A stretch of DNA of 64,000 bases. Origin: Coriobacteriia bacterium (GTDB lineage Bacteria; Actinomycetota; Coriobacteriia; Anaerosomatales; SLCP01). Below, in pieces: positions 45,283-53,683 of this stretch. The position numbers were made by a program, and so were the translations under genes. The stretch's first letter is position 1. The number at the start of each line of letters is the position of its first letter. The notes beneath the pieces are model-generated. The model had not been told where the DNA came from and searched no databases. It worked only from the letters and a program-made list of their open reading frames with translations. The stretch is taken from contig JAUVXE010000011.1 of assembly GCA_030603745.1 (NCBI GenBank), positions 1 to 64,000 of the forward strand. The letters run 5' to 3'.

Positions 45283-46034
45283 GAGCCGCTGCCGTTCGCG
45301 TAGAACTCGAGCGCCTTGAGGCGCGCGGGGAGATGGTAGGCGACGAACGCGCGCAGGAGCGCGAAGCATTCGGCGAGGGAGCGCGCGGGTATCTGGGCCG
45401 AGGCGACCTCGGCCATCGTGGCGCCGAGGAGCCACCCGAGCAGGTCTCGCGCGCCCGCCGAGAGCCGCGGGGCGGGACCGGACGCGGTCCCACAGGCCGG
45501 ACAGACGAGCCCCCCGGCCTCGAGCGAGAAGCCCGACCCGCCGTCCGCCGCGCACGCGCACGAGACGCAGGAGTCGAGGTGCGGCCGGTAGCCGTGCATC
45601 GCCATCGCCTTCACGAGGAACGCGGTCACGACCGCGCGCATGTTCTCCTCGGCGGGTGCGTGCTCGAGCGCGGTGAGCGTCGCGTCGGCGAGCCCGAAGA
45701 GGCGCTCCTCGGCCTGGCCTTCGACGGCGACCTTGTCGAGGACGTCGAGCACCACGGACGCGGCGGTCGAACGGTCGTAGTCGTCACGCAGCGCCGGGTG
45801 GAGGTCCACGGAGCGCGCGTCGCTGATCACCTCGAGCGAGCGGCCGGGGTTGAGCATGAGGTCGGCCACCGAGCCGGGCTCGAGGCGGCCGGCGAACCGC
45901 GACGTCGGCTTGCGCATCCCCTTGGCGACAGCGCGCACGCTGCGGCCGTCGGCGGCGAGCAGGTGCAGGATCTGGTCCGCCTCTCCGAGCTTGGTCTTGC
46001 GCAGGACGAGCGCTCGCAGCGCGTACGCGGGCAC
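45279..46034 (-). CDS. recO: DNA repair protein RecO
   Basis: 251 aa from GTG 46034. The OB domain starts YALRALVLRKTKLGEADQIL with KGMRKPTSRFAGRLEP. The C-terminal helical region has a zinc site CVSCACA and CPACG. RecO loads RecA onto SSB-coated DNA with RecR. It overlaps the YcxB-like gene and is followed upstream by deoC. Confidence 0.93.
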   Translation of the reverse strand: MPAYALRALVLRKTKLGEADQILHLLAADGRSVRAVAKGMRKPTSRFAGRLEPGSVADLMLNPGRSLEVISDARSVDLHPALRDDYDRSTAASVVLDVLDKVAVEGQAEERLFGLADATLTALEHAPAEENMRAVVTAFLVKAMAMHGYRPHLDSCVSCACAADGGSGFSLEAGGLVCPACGTASGPAPRLSAGARDLLGWLLGATMAEVASAQIPARSLAECFALLRAFVAYHLPARLKALEFYANGSGS

Positions 46035-46040
46035 GTCGCG

Positions 46041-46730
46041 CTACCCGCGACGCTCGAGCGCGTCGAGGATCTCGAGTCCCGCCGACGCGCCGAGGCGGCT
46101 CGCCCCGGCCTCGAGCATGGCGAGCGCCGTCTCGAGGTCGCGGATGCCGCCGGCGGCCTTCACGCCGATGTCGGGACCCACGGCGGCGCGCATGATCTCG
46201 ACGTCGCGCACGCTCGCGCCCCTCGGCCCGAAGCCGGTGGACGTCTTGACGTAGTGCGCTCCGGCGCGGACGGCGATCCGGCTCGAGCGGTCGACCTGCT
46301 CCTCGGTCAGGTGCCCCGTCTCGAGGATCACCTTGACGAGACCACGGCCCTCCGAGGCGTGCGCCACCGAGTCCACCACCGCGCGGATGTCGTCACAGAC
46401 GAACGAGTCCTCGCCCTCGAGGAGCGCGGCCACGTTGAGCACCATGTCGACCTCGGCGCAGCCGAGCGTGACGAGCAGCGCGGCCTCCTCGGCCTTGGTC
46501 TCGGTGTTGGAGTAGCCGAGGGGGAACCCAGCGACCGAGCAGACGAGCGTGTCGGTCCCCGCGAGCTTCTGCGCGGCGAGCGGGACGAGAAACGGCGAGA
46601 CGCAGAGCGTGGCGAAACCCGCGTCACGGACCGAGTCCATCCAGGCGGAGGCCTCGGCGTACCCGGCGGTGGGCGCGAGCAGCGTCTGGTCGATCGCGCG
46701 GGCGAGCGTGGCGGTGTCCATGGCCGTCAC
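46041..46730 (-). CDS. deoC: Deoxyribose-phosphate aldolase
   Basis: 229 aa from GTG 46730 (GGAGAG five bases upstream; ATG 46721 also possible). Motifs: IDQTLLAPTAGYAEA, TLCVSPFLVPLA, VAGFPLGYSNTETKAEEA, DMVLNVAALLEG, LVKVILETGHLTEEQ (Lys), and the Schiff-base Lys in YVKTSTGFGPRGAS. It cleaves deoxyribose 5-phosphate to acetaldehyde and glyceraldehyde 3-phosphate. With cdd nearby it suggests a deoxynucleoside salvage function within the era cluster. Confidence 0.96.
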   Translation of the reverse strand: MTAMDTATLARAIDQTLLAPTAGYAEASAWMDSVRDAGFATLCVSPFLVPLAAQKLAGTDTLVCSVAGFPLGYSNTETKAEEAALLVTLGCAEVDMVLNVAALLEGEDSFVCDDIRAVVDSVAHASEGRGLVKVILETGHLTEEQVDRSSRIAVRAGAHYVKTSTGFGPRGASVRDVEIMRAAVGPDIGVKAAGGIRDLETALAMLEAGASRLGASAGLEILDALERRG

Positions 46731-47656
46731 AACCCCTCTCCGTAGCCGAAACGCCGGATCTGCGTGGAGTCGCGGCGCCAGTCACGCTTCACCTTCACGA
46801 GCAGGTCGAGGTAGACGCGCCCGCCGAGGAGCCGCTCGAGGTCGGTACGGGCCTCGGTGCCGATGCGCTTGATCATCGCGCCGGCCTTGCCCACGATGAT
46901 GCCCTTCTGCGAGTCGCGCTCCACGAAGATCGTCGCCGTGATGCGCGTGAGGTCGCTCTTGCGGTCGAACTCGAGCTCCTCGATCGCCACGCCCACCGCG
47001 TGAGGGACCTCGTCGCGGGTGGCGAGGAGCACCTTCTCGCGGATGAACTCGGCGACCATCACCTCGAGGGGCTGGTCGGTGTCCATGTCGCGCGGGAAGT
47101 AGCGGGGGCCGTCGGGGAGCTGGCGGGTGACCGTGGCGAGGAACCCGTCGACGTTGAAGCCGTCGAGCGCCGAGACCACCACCACGTCGTCGAAGTCCGC
47201 GAGCCCGCCCGCGATGGCGAGCTGCCGCTCGACCCGTGCCTGGTCGGCGAGGTCGGCCTTGGTGAGCACGAGGACCTTGACCGGCGCCGAGGACGCGGCG
47301 ACGTGCTGGGCGACCCAGCGGTCCCCCGCTCCCACGGGCGCGGCGGCGTCGATGACGAGACAGGCGACGTCGACGTCGGAGAGCGCCATGAGGCTCGAGC
47401 GGTTCAGCTCCTCGCCGAGGGCGTCGTGGGGCTTGTGCAGGCCCGGCGTGTCGACCAGCACGACCTGCGCCTCGTCGGTGTCGACGATCGCGCGAAGGCG
47501 GTGGCGGGTGGTCTGCGGGGTGTCGGAGGTGATGGCGACCTTGCTGCCCACCACCGCGTTCACCAGCGTGGACTTGCCGGCGTTGGGACGCCCGACCAGC
47601 GCGACGAACCCGCTCTTGACCGTCTCGAACCCGCCGGGTGTGGCGGTGGCGTTCAC
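46727..47656 (-). CDS. era: GTPase Era
   Basis: 309 aa from GTG 47656, overlapping the cdd stop (GTGA). GTPase motifs GRPNAGKST (G1), TTRHRLR (G2), VDTPGLHKP (G3) and LTKADLA (G4), then the C-terminal KH domain with VERDSQKGIIVGKAGAMIK. Era assists 16S rRNA maturation and 30S assembly. It lies between cdd and deoC, in a chain that continues with ybeY. Confidence 0.97.
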   Translation of the reverse strand: MNATATPGGFETVKSGFVALVGRPNAGKSTLVNAVVGSKVAITSDTPQTTRHRLRAIVDTDEAQVVLVDTPGLHKPHDALGEELNRSSLMALSDVDVACLVIDAAAPVGAGDRWVAQHVAASSAPVKVLVLTKADLADQARVERQLAIAGGLADFDDVVVVSALDGFNVDGFLATVTRQLPDGPRYFPRDMDTDQPLEVMVAEFIREKVLLATRDEVPHAVGVAIEELEFDRKSDLTRITATIFVERDSQKGIIVGKAGAMIKRIGTEARTDLERLLGGRVYLDLLVKVKRDWRRDSTQIRRFGYGEGL

Positions 47657-48081
47657 TCCGGCGCCCCGGGCTCGTCCTGGTCGAGATAGCCGCGGACGAA
47701 CGCCTCGGGCAGCAGCTCCTCGAGCGACATGACGAGGACCTCGTCGGTGCGGCCGCCCATGATGACGCGCATGGCCGGGTTGAACTCGGCGAGGACCTGG
47801 CGACACGAGCCGCACGGCACGGTGGGTGACTCGGAGTCGCCGGCGACGGCGATCGCGTCGATCTCGCGACACCCGGCGGCGACCGCGGCCATGACCGCGC
47901 CCCGCTCGGCACAGAGCGTCGCGCCGTACGCCGCGTTCTCGACGTTCACGCCCTGGAAGATCTCGCCCCCCGCGTAGACCGCCGCGCCCACCCGGAACAC
48001 CGAGTACGGGGCGTAAGCGTGCGGCTTGACCTCGCGGGCGAAGGCCAGAAGGGCGAGATCGGGCTGGGTCAGATTACGCAT
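47653..48081 (-). CDS. cdd: Cytidine deaminase
   Basis: 142 aa. Substrate and zinc motifs are complete: FRVGAAVYAGGEIFQGVNVE, GATLCAERGAVMAA (Cys and catalytic Glu) and TVPCGSCRQVLAEF (two Cys). It deaminates cytidine and deoxycytidine. It overlaps the CNNM gene by 8 bp and era by 4 bp. The C-terminal tail (GYLDQDEPGAPE) is slightly longer than in small homotetrameric enzymes. Confidence 0.96.
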   Translation of the reverse strand: MRNLTQPDLALLAFAREVKPHAYAPYSVFRVGAAVYAGGEIFQGVNVENAAYGATLCAERGAVMAAVAAGCREIDAIAVAGDSESPTVPCGSCRQVLAEFNPAMRVIMGGRTDEVLVMSLEELLPEAFVRGYLDQDEPGAPE

Positions 48082-49360
48082 CGACGCCCTCCTTGCGTTC
48101 AGCGGCCGAGGCCGCGCTCACGGTCATCCTCATGATACGGGTTCCCTGCAGCTCTTCCACCGTCAGGCGCAGGCCCTCGATCTCCACGCTCTCGCCGACC
48201 TCCGGGATGTGGCCGGCCACCTCGGTGAACACGCCGCCCACCGTGTCGGCGTCCATCTCGATCGCGGTGTCGAACCGCTCGTTGAGCTCGTCGACGGGCA
48301 GGCGGGCGTCCACGTGGACGACCCCGTCGGCCCCCTCGGTGACGAGGGAGACCTGGGCGTCGTACTCGTCGAAGATCTCGCCCACGATCTCCTCGAGCAG
48401 GTCTTCGATCGTCACGAGGCCCGCGGTCCCGCCGTACTCGTCGGCGACGATGGCGATGTGGGTCCGCGAGCGCATCTCGACGAGCAGCTCCTCGACCGGC
48501 TTGGTCTCCGGCACGAAGTACGCCGGGCGCGCGATCGCCGCGGGACGGACCTCGGGGTCGCGCACGAGGGCGGCGAGCAGGTCCTTCGCGTAGAGCACGC
48601 CGCGGATGTCGTCGACGGTCTCGTGGTAGACGGGGAGTCGCGAGTAGCCATGCTCCTCGATGAGCGCGATGGCGTCGGAGGCCGAGGCGGTGTCGGGCAG
48701 CCCCGTCATGTCGGTGCGCGGGACCATGACCTCGCGGACCACCTTCTCGCCGAACTCGGTGACCGCCTCGAGGAGCGCCTCGGCGGCCTCCTCCTCGCGT
48801 GTGGACTCGTCCTCGTCGGCCCACCCGTTGCCTCCCCGCTCGGCCTCCCCGCTCCACGCCGAGGGGGCCGCGTCCTCGCCCACCGCGAGCCGCATCGCCC
48901 ACTTCCACGGCGCCGTCATGAGCCGCGCGAGCGGATGCAGGGCCGGGACGATGCGGGCGACGGTCGGCGCGAACGCGAGCGCGACGCCCTCGGGGTTCTG
49001 GGCCGCCAGCGTGCGCGGGAGCGCCTCGCCGAACGCGAAGAAGACGATCACGCCGATACCGGCGCCGATGACCGCCGCGAGCCAGTCCGGCAGCGCGTCG
49101 TAGGCGAGAAGCACCGCGATGGCGGAGAGCGCCGCCCCTGTCGTGTAGGCGATCGCCGAGGCCATCGCCGCCGCCCCGTGCAGGCGTCCGGGATGCTCGA
49201 AGAGGCGCATGAGCGCGGTCGCGCCCTTGCGCTCGGACTCCACGAGGCGCGCGACCCGGCCCCTCGTGATGTGCGAGGCCGCAGCCTCACCCGCGGCGAC
49301 GACCGCTTTGACGGCCAGCAACACCACGATCGCGACTATGACTAACGGTACGGCCAACAC
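48074..49360 (-). CDS. CNNM/CorC-family transporter (DUF21-CBS-CorC_HlyC)
   Basis: 428 aa from a GTG with AGGAGG upstream. Three to four membrane segments in the first 190 residues form the DUF21 domain. A CBS pair follows (VMVPRTDMTGLPDTASASDA, HGYSRLPVYHETVDDIRGVL, HIAIVADEYGGTAGLVTIED). The C-terminal CorC_HlyC domain starts VDARLPVDELNERFDT. Family members are linked to magnesium or cobalt efflux. The linker near residues 165-190 is unusually Ser/Gly/Glu-rich. Confidence 0.9.
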   Translation of the reverse strand: MLAVPLVIVAIVVLLAVKAVVAAGEAAASHITRGRVARLVESERKGATALMRLFEHPGRLHGAAAMASAIAYTTGAALSAIAVLLAYDALPDWLAAVIGAGIGVIVFFAFGEALPRTLAAQNPEGVALAFAPTVARIVPALHPLARLMTAPWKWAMRLAVGEDAAPSAWSGEAERGGNGWADEDESTREEEAAEALLEAVTEFGEKVVREVMVPRTDMTGLPDTASASDAIALIEEHGYSRLPVYHETVDDIRGVLYAKDLLAALVRDPEVRPAAIARPAYFVPETKPVEELLVEMRSRTHIAIVADEYGGTAGLVTIEDLLEEIVGEIFDEYDAQVSLVTEGADGVVHVDARLPVDELNERFDTAIEMDADTVGGVFTEVAGHIPEVGESVEIEGLRLTVEELQGTRIMRMTVSAASAAERKEGVDA

Positions 49361-49381
49361 GTCCTCCTGTTTGGGTCACGG

Positions 49382-50083
49382 TCAGACAAAGAATACCTGA
49401 AAGAGCAGGGTGGCGATGAGCAGGCCGAGGAGCGCGCCGAACGCCACCTCGGCGATGGTGTGCGTCTCGTTCTCAAGACGGCTCTGGGCCACCAGCGCCG
49501 CGATGAAGAGCGCCAGGACCGCCGCCGAGGAGCTCCTCGTCCCGAACCCCACCGCCGCGGCGGCGGCGGTGGCGAGCCCCACGTGGCCGGAGGGCCAGCC
49601 GCCGCGCAGGAACGTCCCGCTGCGCGTGACCGCCTTCAGGGCGATGACCGCGAGCCCGGTGAGTCCGAGACCGATCACCGTGAGGTGCACCGGCGCCCGC
49701 TGCACGAGCTGGAAGCCGCCCTCGGCCGCGTCCCGCGCCCGGTCGAAGAAGACCACGTAGCCAACCGCGACCGCGATGAGCGCGGAGATGAGCACGCCCC
49801 CGGCCGCGACGTCCTTCGCGACCTTCGCGAGCGGGTCGGGCCGGTCCACCACGAGGTCGACGACCGCCTCGACGGCGGTGTTGACGAGCTCGGCGGTGAG
49901 CACCAGCCCGATCGCGAAGAGGAGCGCCACCATCTCGAGGCGGGAGACGTCGAGCAGCACCGCCCCGACGAGCACGGCGGCGGCCGCGATGAAGTGGACG
50001 CGCATGTTGCGCTGCGTGCGCAGGGCGTAGACGATCCCCGCGATCGCGTAGTTGAAGCTCCAGAGCAGCGACCGGCTTCTCAC
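49382..50083 (-). CDS. Undecaprenol/diacylglycerol kinase fused to a PAP2 phosphatase domain
   Basis: 233 aa from GTG 50083 (GAGGGG six bases upstream). The first half is a DagK-type kinase: SFNYAIAGIVYALRTQRNMR, then LTAELVNTAVEAVVDLVVDR with the catalytic Glu/Asn region and DVAAGGVLISAL. The second half is a PAP2-like domain with WPSGHVGLAT and a late ETHTIAEVAFG histidine. A kinase and a phosphatase for lipid carriers in one chain could recycle undecaprenol, undecaprenyl-P and undecaprenyl-PP. Confidence 0.85.
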   Translation of the reverse strand: MRSRSLLWSFNYAIAGIVYALRTQRNMRVHFIAAAAVLVGAVLLDVSRLEMVALLFAIGLVLTAELVNTAVEAVVDLVVDRPDPLAKVAKDVAAGGVLISALIAVAVGYVVFFDRARDAAEGGFQLVQRAPVHLTVIGLGLTGLAVIALKAVTRSGTFLRGGWPSGHVGLATAAAAAVGFGTRSSSAAVLALFIAALVAQSRLENETHTIAEVAFGALLGLLIATLLFQVFFV

Positions 50084-50093
50084 CGGCGTCCCC

Positions 50094-50540
50094 TCACCGT
50101 CCCTCGGCGAACGCGTCGAGCAGCGCGCGCTCGCGCGCCTGCATCGCCTCGGCCCCCTCGTCGGTGTCGTGTTCGTAGCCGAGGATGTGCAGGATGCCGT
50201 GGACCAGCAGCAGGTTGAGCTCCTCTTCGATGGTGTGCCCGAGCTCGGCCGCCTGGGCCTCGGCGACCTCCGGCGCGATGACCACGTCGCCGAGGGTGAG
50301 CGGCTCCTCCTCGCCCGCCGGGCACGGGTCGTCGCACCCGAACGCGAGGACGTCGGTGGGGCCTTCCTTGTCGCGGTACGCGAGGTTGAGCTCGGCCATC
50401 TCATCGATGCCGATGACGGCGACCGAGAGCTCGGCCTCGGCCGGGACGTCCTCCCGGTCGAGCACGAACTCGGCGATCTCCACGAACGCGCCGAGGTCGA
50501 GCGGCTCGGGATCTCTATGACTGGTGACCTGGATGGGCAT
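50094..50540 (-). CDS. ybeY: Endoribonuclease YbeY
   Basis: 148 aa from ATG 50540 (AAGGAG five bases upstream; the GTG two codons earlier is less likely). The zinc site is VHGILHILGYEHDTDE (H-x3-H-x5-H type), preceded by DKEGPTDVLAFGC and GDVVIAPEVA. YbeY processes 16S rRNA ends. It overlaps the pgpH-like gene by 26 bp. Confidence 0.95.
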   Translation of the reverse strand: MPIQVTSHRDPEPLDLGAFVEIAEFVLDREDVPAEAELSVAVIGIDEMAELNLAYRDKEGPTDVLAFGCDDPCPAGEEEPLTLGDVVIAPEVAEAQAAELGHTIEEELNLLLVHGILHILGYEHDTDEGAEAMQARERALLDAFAEGR

Positions 50541-52620
50541 GCTCACTCCTTCTCTGGGTCGCCTCGGGATACTCGATACGCGGGTGATAGATGCTCGCGA
50601 GCATCGCGGCGTACACCCGGATGATCTCGTCGAGGTCGGCGAGCGTGAGGTGGGAGTCGTGGAGCTGGCCGTCGGCGACCTTGCCCTCGACCACGGAGCG
50701 CACCGCGCTCTCGACCCGCGGCAACGAGGGCTTCTTGACGGTCCGCACCGCCGCCTCGGCCGAGTCCGCGAGCATCACGAGCGCGGCCTCGCGCGACTGC
50801 GGGCGGGCGAAGGTGTAGCGGAAGTCCGCCTCGGCGACGGGCCCCTCCCCCTCGGCGGCCTTGTTGTAGAAGTAGCTCACCAGCGAGTCGCCGTGGTGCT
50901 GCTCGATGATGTCGACGATCTCCGGAGGCAGGCGGTACTTGCGGGCGAGCTCGATGCCCTCGCGGACGTGTGCGGTGATGATGATCGCCGAGAGGCTCGG
51001 CGTGGTGGCGTCGTGCGGGTTCTCGGTGCCGGCCTGGTTCTCCACGAAGAAGCCGGGGCGGCTCAGCTTGCCGATGTCGTGGTAGTAGGCGCCCACGCGC
51101 GCGAGCAGCGGATTCGCGCCGATCGCCTCGGCGGCGGCCTCGGTGAGGTTGCCGGTCAGCACCGAGTGGCTGTAGGTGCCCGGCGCCTCCACCATCAGCC
51201 GGCGCATGAGGGGGTGTCCCGGGCTCGCGAGCTCGAGGAGGCGGACGTCGGTGGTCACGCCGAACGCGTACTCGAAGAAGGGCAGCAGCCCGTAGCCGAG
51301 CACCGCGGCGAACAGGCCGCCGAGGGCCCCGTTGGCGGCGGCGAGCGCGGCCTCTCCGGGCTGGGCGCCCCCGGCGACCGTCGCGAGCCACGCGAGGAGC
51401 GAACCCGACCCCACGAGGAACAGGCCCACGTAGAACAGGCGCGCCCGCTCGGTCATGAACGACATCGCCACGACCGAGAGCGCGCTCCACACGAGCATCG
51501 CGACCACGGCCGCACCGCCCGAGAAGCCGAGGAGCACCCCGCCGATCACGGTGAGGACCGCGGTGAGCAGGCCCACGCGCGAGTTCACGAGCACGGTCGC
51601 GAGCATGGCGGCGAGCGGGACCGGGAGCAGGTAGAGGGAGACCTCGGGGAAGAACCACAGGATCGCCCGGGTCACCCACACCGCCCCGAGCACGAGCGTC
51701 GCGATGATGGCGAGGTCGCGGGAGCGCTCGAAGATGCGGTTGTCGAACCGCCACAGGTAGGTCGCGCCGCCCACCACGGCGATGATGGCGAGCGCGACGA
51801 GCGCGGCGAGCGACGGGAGCGAGCCGCCCTGGTCGAGCAGGCCGAGGCGGCGGATGATCTCGATGTGCTCGGCGGTCACGACCTCGCCGCGCTGGACGAT
51901 GTTCTCGCCCGACTGCTTGATGATGACCACCGGGTCGACACCGTCGGCAGCGGTGGCTCGGGCGGCCTCGGTCGCCGCCTCGTCGACCGAGAGCGTGGGC
52001 TCGATGGTCAGGCCGACGATCCCCTCGATGGCGTCGCGCAGCGCGGGATCGAACGGCAGGCTGCTCGCCCCCTCCCGCATCTGCTGCATCACGGCCGGGA
52101 GCTCGTCGGCCACGAACCGGCGCGAGAGCACGGTGGTGGCGAGCTGTTCAGCGGCCCGTGACGCGCGGCCGAACTCGGTCTCGTCGGCGGTCACGAGGGC
52201 CGCGACCCACTCGGGCTGGAGGTCGGGCAGCGCGGCCTGGGCGGCGGCGACCGTGGTCTCGGGCTCCTCGGCGAAGAGGGTCCGGTAGGGCCGCACCGCG
52301 TCGAAGGTGCGGGAGACGTCGCCGCGCGCCGAGGCGAGCACCTCGCTGTCGAACACGGTGACCGGCTCGACCGCCGAGGCGGCCTCCGCCCGGGCGCGCT
52401 CGGTCGCCGCCTCGTCCACGAACTGCACGGTACGGTTGGCCCGGAAGGTACGGGGCGCGGGCTCTCCCTCGTTCACGCCCACCGGCGGGGTCTGGAGCAC
52501 GAGCGGGAGCCCGAGCGCCACGGCGGTGACGACCGCGAGCACGCCGCGAGCCACCCAGCGATGCCTGAGCGGGCCACGCGAGCGCGAGACGCGCGTGGAG
52601 AGGTCGGAGAGGCTAGCCAT
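50515..52620 (-). CDS. 7TM-HD family phosphohydrolase (PgpH-like c-di-AMP phosphodiesterase)
   Basis: 701 aa: one TM (about residues 22-42), a large extracytoplasmic domain (about 50-290), a 7TM block (about 295-470) and a C-terminal HD domain. HD motifs include APGTYSHSVLTGNLTEAAAE, VGAYYHDIGKLSRPGFFVEN, ITAHVREGIELARKY and QHHGDSLVSYFY. PgpH hydrolyses cyclic di-AMP to pApA and its outer domain may sense a ligand. Located between phoH and ybeY, as in Bacillota. Confidence 0.93.
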   Translation of the reverse strand: MASLSDLSTRVSRSRGPLRHRWVARGVLAVVTAVALGLPLVLQTPPVGVNEGEPAPRTFRANRTVQFVDEAATERARAEAASAVEPVTVFDSEVLASARGDVSRTFDAVRPYRTLFAEEPETTVAAAQAALPDLQPEWVAALVTADETEFGRASRAAEQLATTVLSRRFVADELPAVMQQMREGASSLPFDPALRDAIEGIVGLTIEPTLSVDEAATEAARATAADGVDPVVIIKQSGENIVQRGEVVTAEHIEIIRRLGLLDQGGSLPSLAALVALAIIAVVGGATYLWRFDNRIFERSRDLAIIATLVLGAVWVTRAILWFFPEVSLYLLPVPLAAMLATVLVNSRVGLLTAVLTVIGGVLLGFSGGAAVVAMLVWSALSVVAMSFMTERARLFYVGLFLVGSGSLLAWLATVAGGAQPGEAALAAANGALGGLFAAVLGYGLLPFFEYAFGVTTDVRLLELASPGHPLMRRLMVEAPGTYSHSVLTGNLTEAAAEAIGANPLLARVGAYYHDIGKLSRPGFFVENQAGTENPHDATTPSLSAIIITAHVREGIELARKYRLPPEIVDIIEQHHGDSLVSYFYNKAAEGEGPVAEADFRYTFARPQSREAALVMLADSAEAAVRTVKKPSLPRVESAVRSVVEGKVADGQLHDSHLTLADLDEIIRVYAAMLASIYHPRIEYPEATQRRSEHAHPGHQS

Positions 52621-53596
52621 GGCGGGCGTCCGCCTTCGCCTCCTCGTAGAGGTGGTAGGCGTTGACGATGCGCTGCACGAGCTTGTGCCGGACCACGTCG
52701 CGCGAGCCGAGCTCGCAGAAGGCCACGCCGGGCACGTCGGTCAGGATCTCGCGGACCTGCTTCAGGCCGGACACTCCCTTGGGCAGGTCCACCTGGGTGA
52801 CGTCGCCCGTGATCACGACCTTGCTGCCGAAGCCGAGGCGCGTGAGGAACATCTTCATCTGCTCGGGGCTCGTGTTCTGCGCCTCGTCGAGGATGATGAA
52901 GCTGTCGTTCAAGGTCCGGCCACGCATGAACGCGAGCGGAGCGACCTCGATCACGCCGCGGTCCATGAGCTGCTGGGACTTCTCGATGTCCATCATGTCG
53001 AAGAGCGCGTCGTAGAGCGGGCGCAGGTACGGGTCGACCTTCTCGAAGAGCGTGCCCGGCAGATAGCCGAGCGACTCCCCCGCCTCGACCGCGGGACGCG
53101 TGAGGATGATCCTGCCGATCTCGCGCCGCTTGAGCGCGTCGACCGCCATCGCCATCGCGAGGTAGGTCTTACCGGTGCCCGCGGGACCGATCCCGAACGT
53201 CACCGTGTGTTCGCGGATGGCGTCGACGTAGCGCTTCTGGCCGGCCGTCTTGGGCCGCAGCGCCTTGCCCTTGTGGGTGAGGAGCACGTCGGAGAAGAGC
53301 GCGCTCGGCGAGCACTCGCCGCTGCGCAGCATGTCGATGGAGCGCTCGAGGTTCTCCTCGGTGAGCCGTTCTCCCTTCTCCACGAGCGAGATCATCTCGG
53401 TGAACAGCGAAGAGACGGCTTGGCCCTCGGCGGGCTGGCCCTCGATGGTGATCTGGTTCCCGCGAACACTGATCGCCGACTCGAACTGGTCCTCGATCAG
53501 CCGCAACAGCCCATCTCCCTGCCCGAGCAGGTCGGTCATGTTCAACTCGGGGGGTACGACGAGCCGGATCTGGGTCGGTTCCACCTGGTCATGCAC
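52613..53596 (-). CDS. PhoH-like ATPase
   Basis: About 327 aa from GTG 53596; GTG 53656 and GTG 53584 are alternatives. Family landmarks: RLVVPPELNMTDLLGQGDGL, KTAGQKRYVDAIREH, Walker A GIGPAGTGKTYLAMAMAV, Walker B SFIILDEAQNTSPEQMKMFL and VITGDVTQVDLPKG. A TAGAAT box just upstream of 53656 could be a promoter -10, which favours one of the later starts. RNA helicase/ribonuclease-like role is known for relatives. Confidence 0.9.
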   Translation of the reverse strand: MHDQVEPTQIRLVVPPELNMTDLLGQGDGLLRLIEDQFESAISVRGNQITIEGQPAEGQAVSSLFTEMISLVEKGERLTEENLERSIDMLRSGECSPSALFSDVLLTHKGKALRPKTAGQKRYVDAIREHTVTFGIGPAGTGKTYLAMAMAVDALKRREIGRIILTRPAVEAGESLGYLPGTLFEKVDPYLRPLYDALFDMMDIEKSQQLMDRGVIEVAPLAFMRGRTLNDSFIILDEAQNTSPEQMKMFLTRLGFGSKVVITGDVTQVDLPKGVSGLKQVREILTDVPGVAFCELGSRDVVRHKLVQRIVNAYHLYEEAKADARHG

Positions 53597-53683
53597 CTTC
53601 TGTCCGACGGGCGGCGGCAGGTGCCGACGCCGGGGGCGCGAGCGTGCGCCCTTCACGGTATTCTACCACGTCAGGCACCTTTC

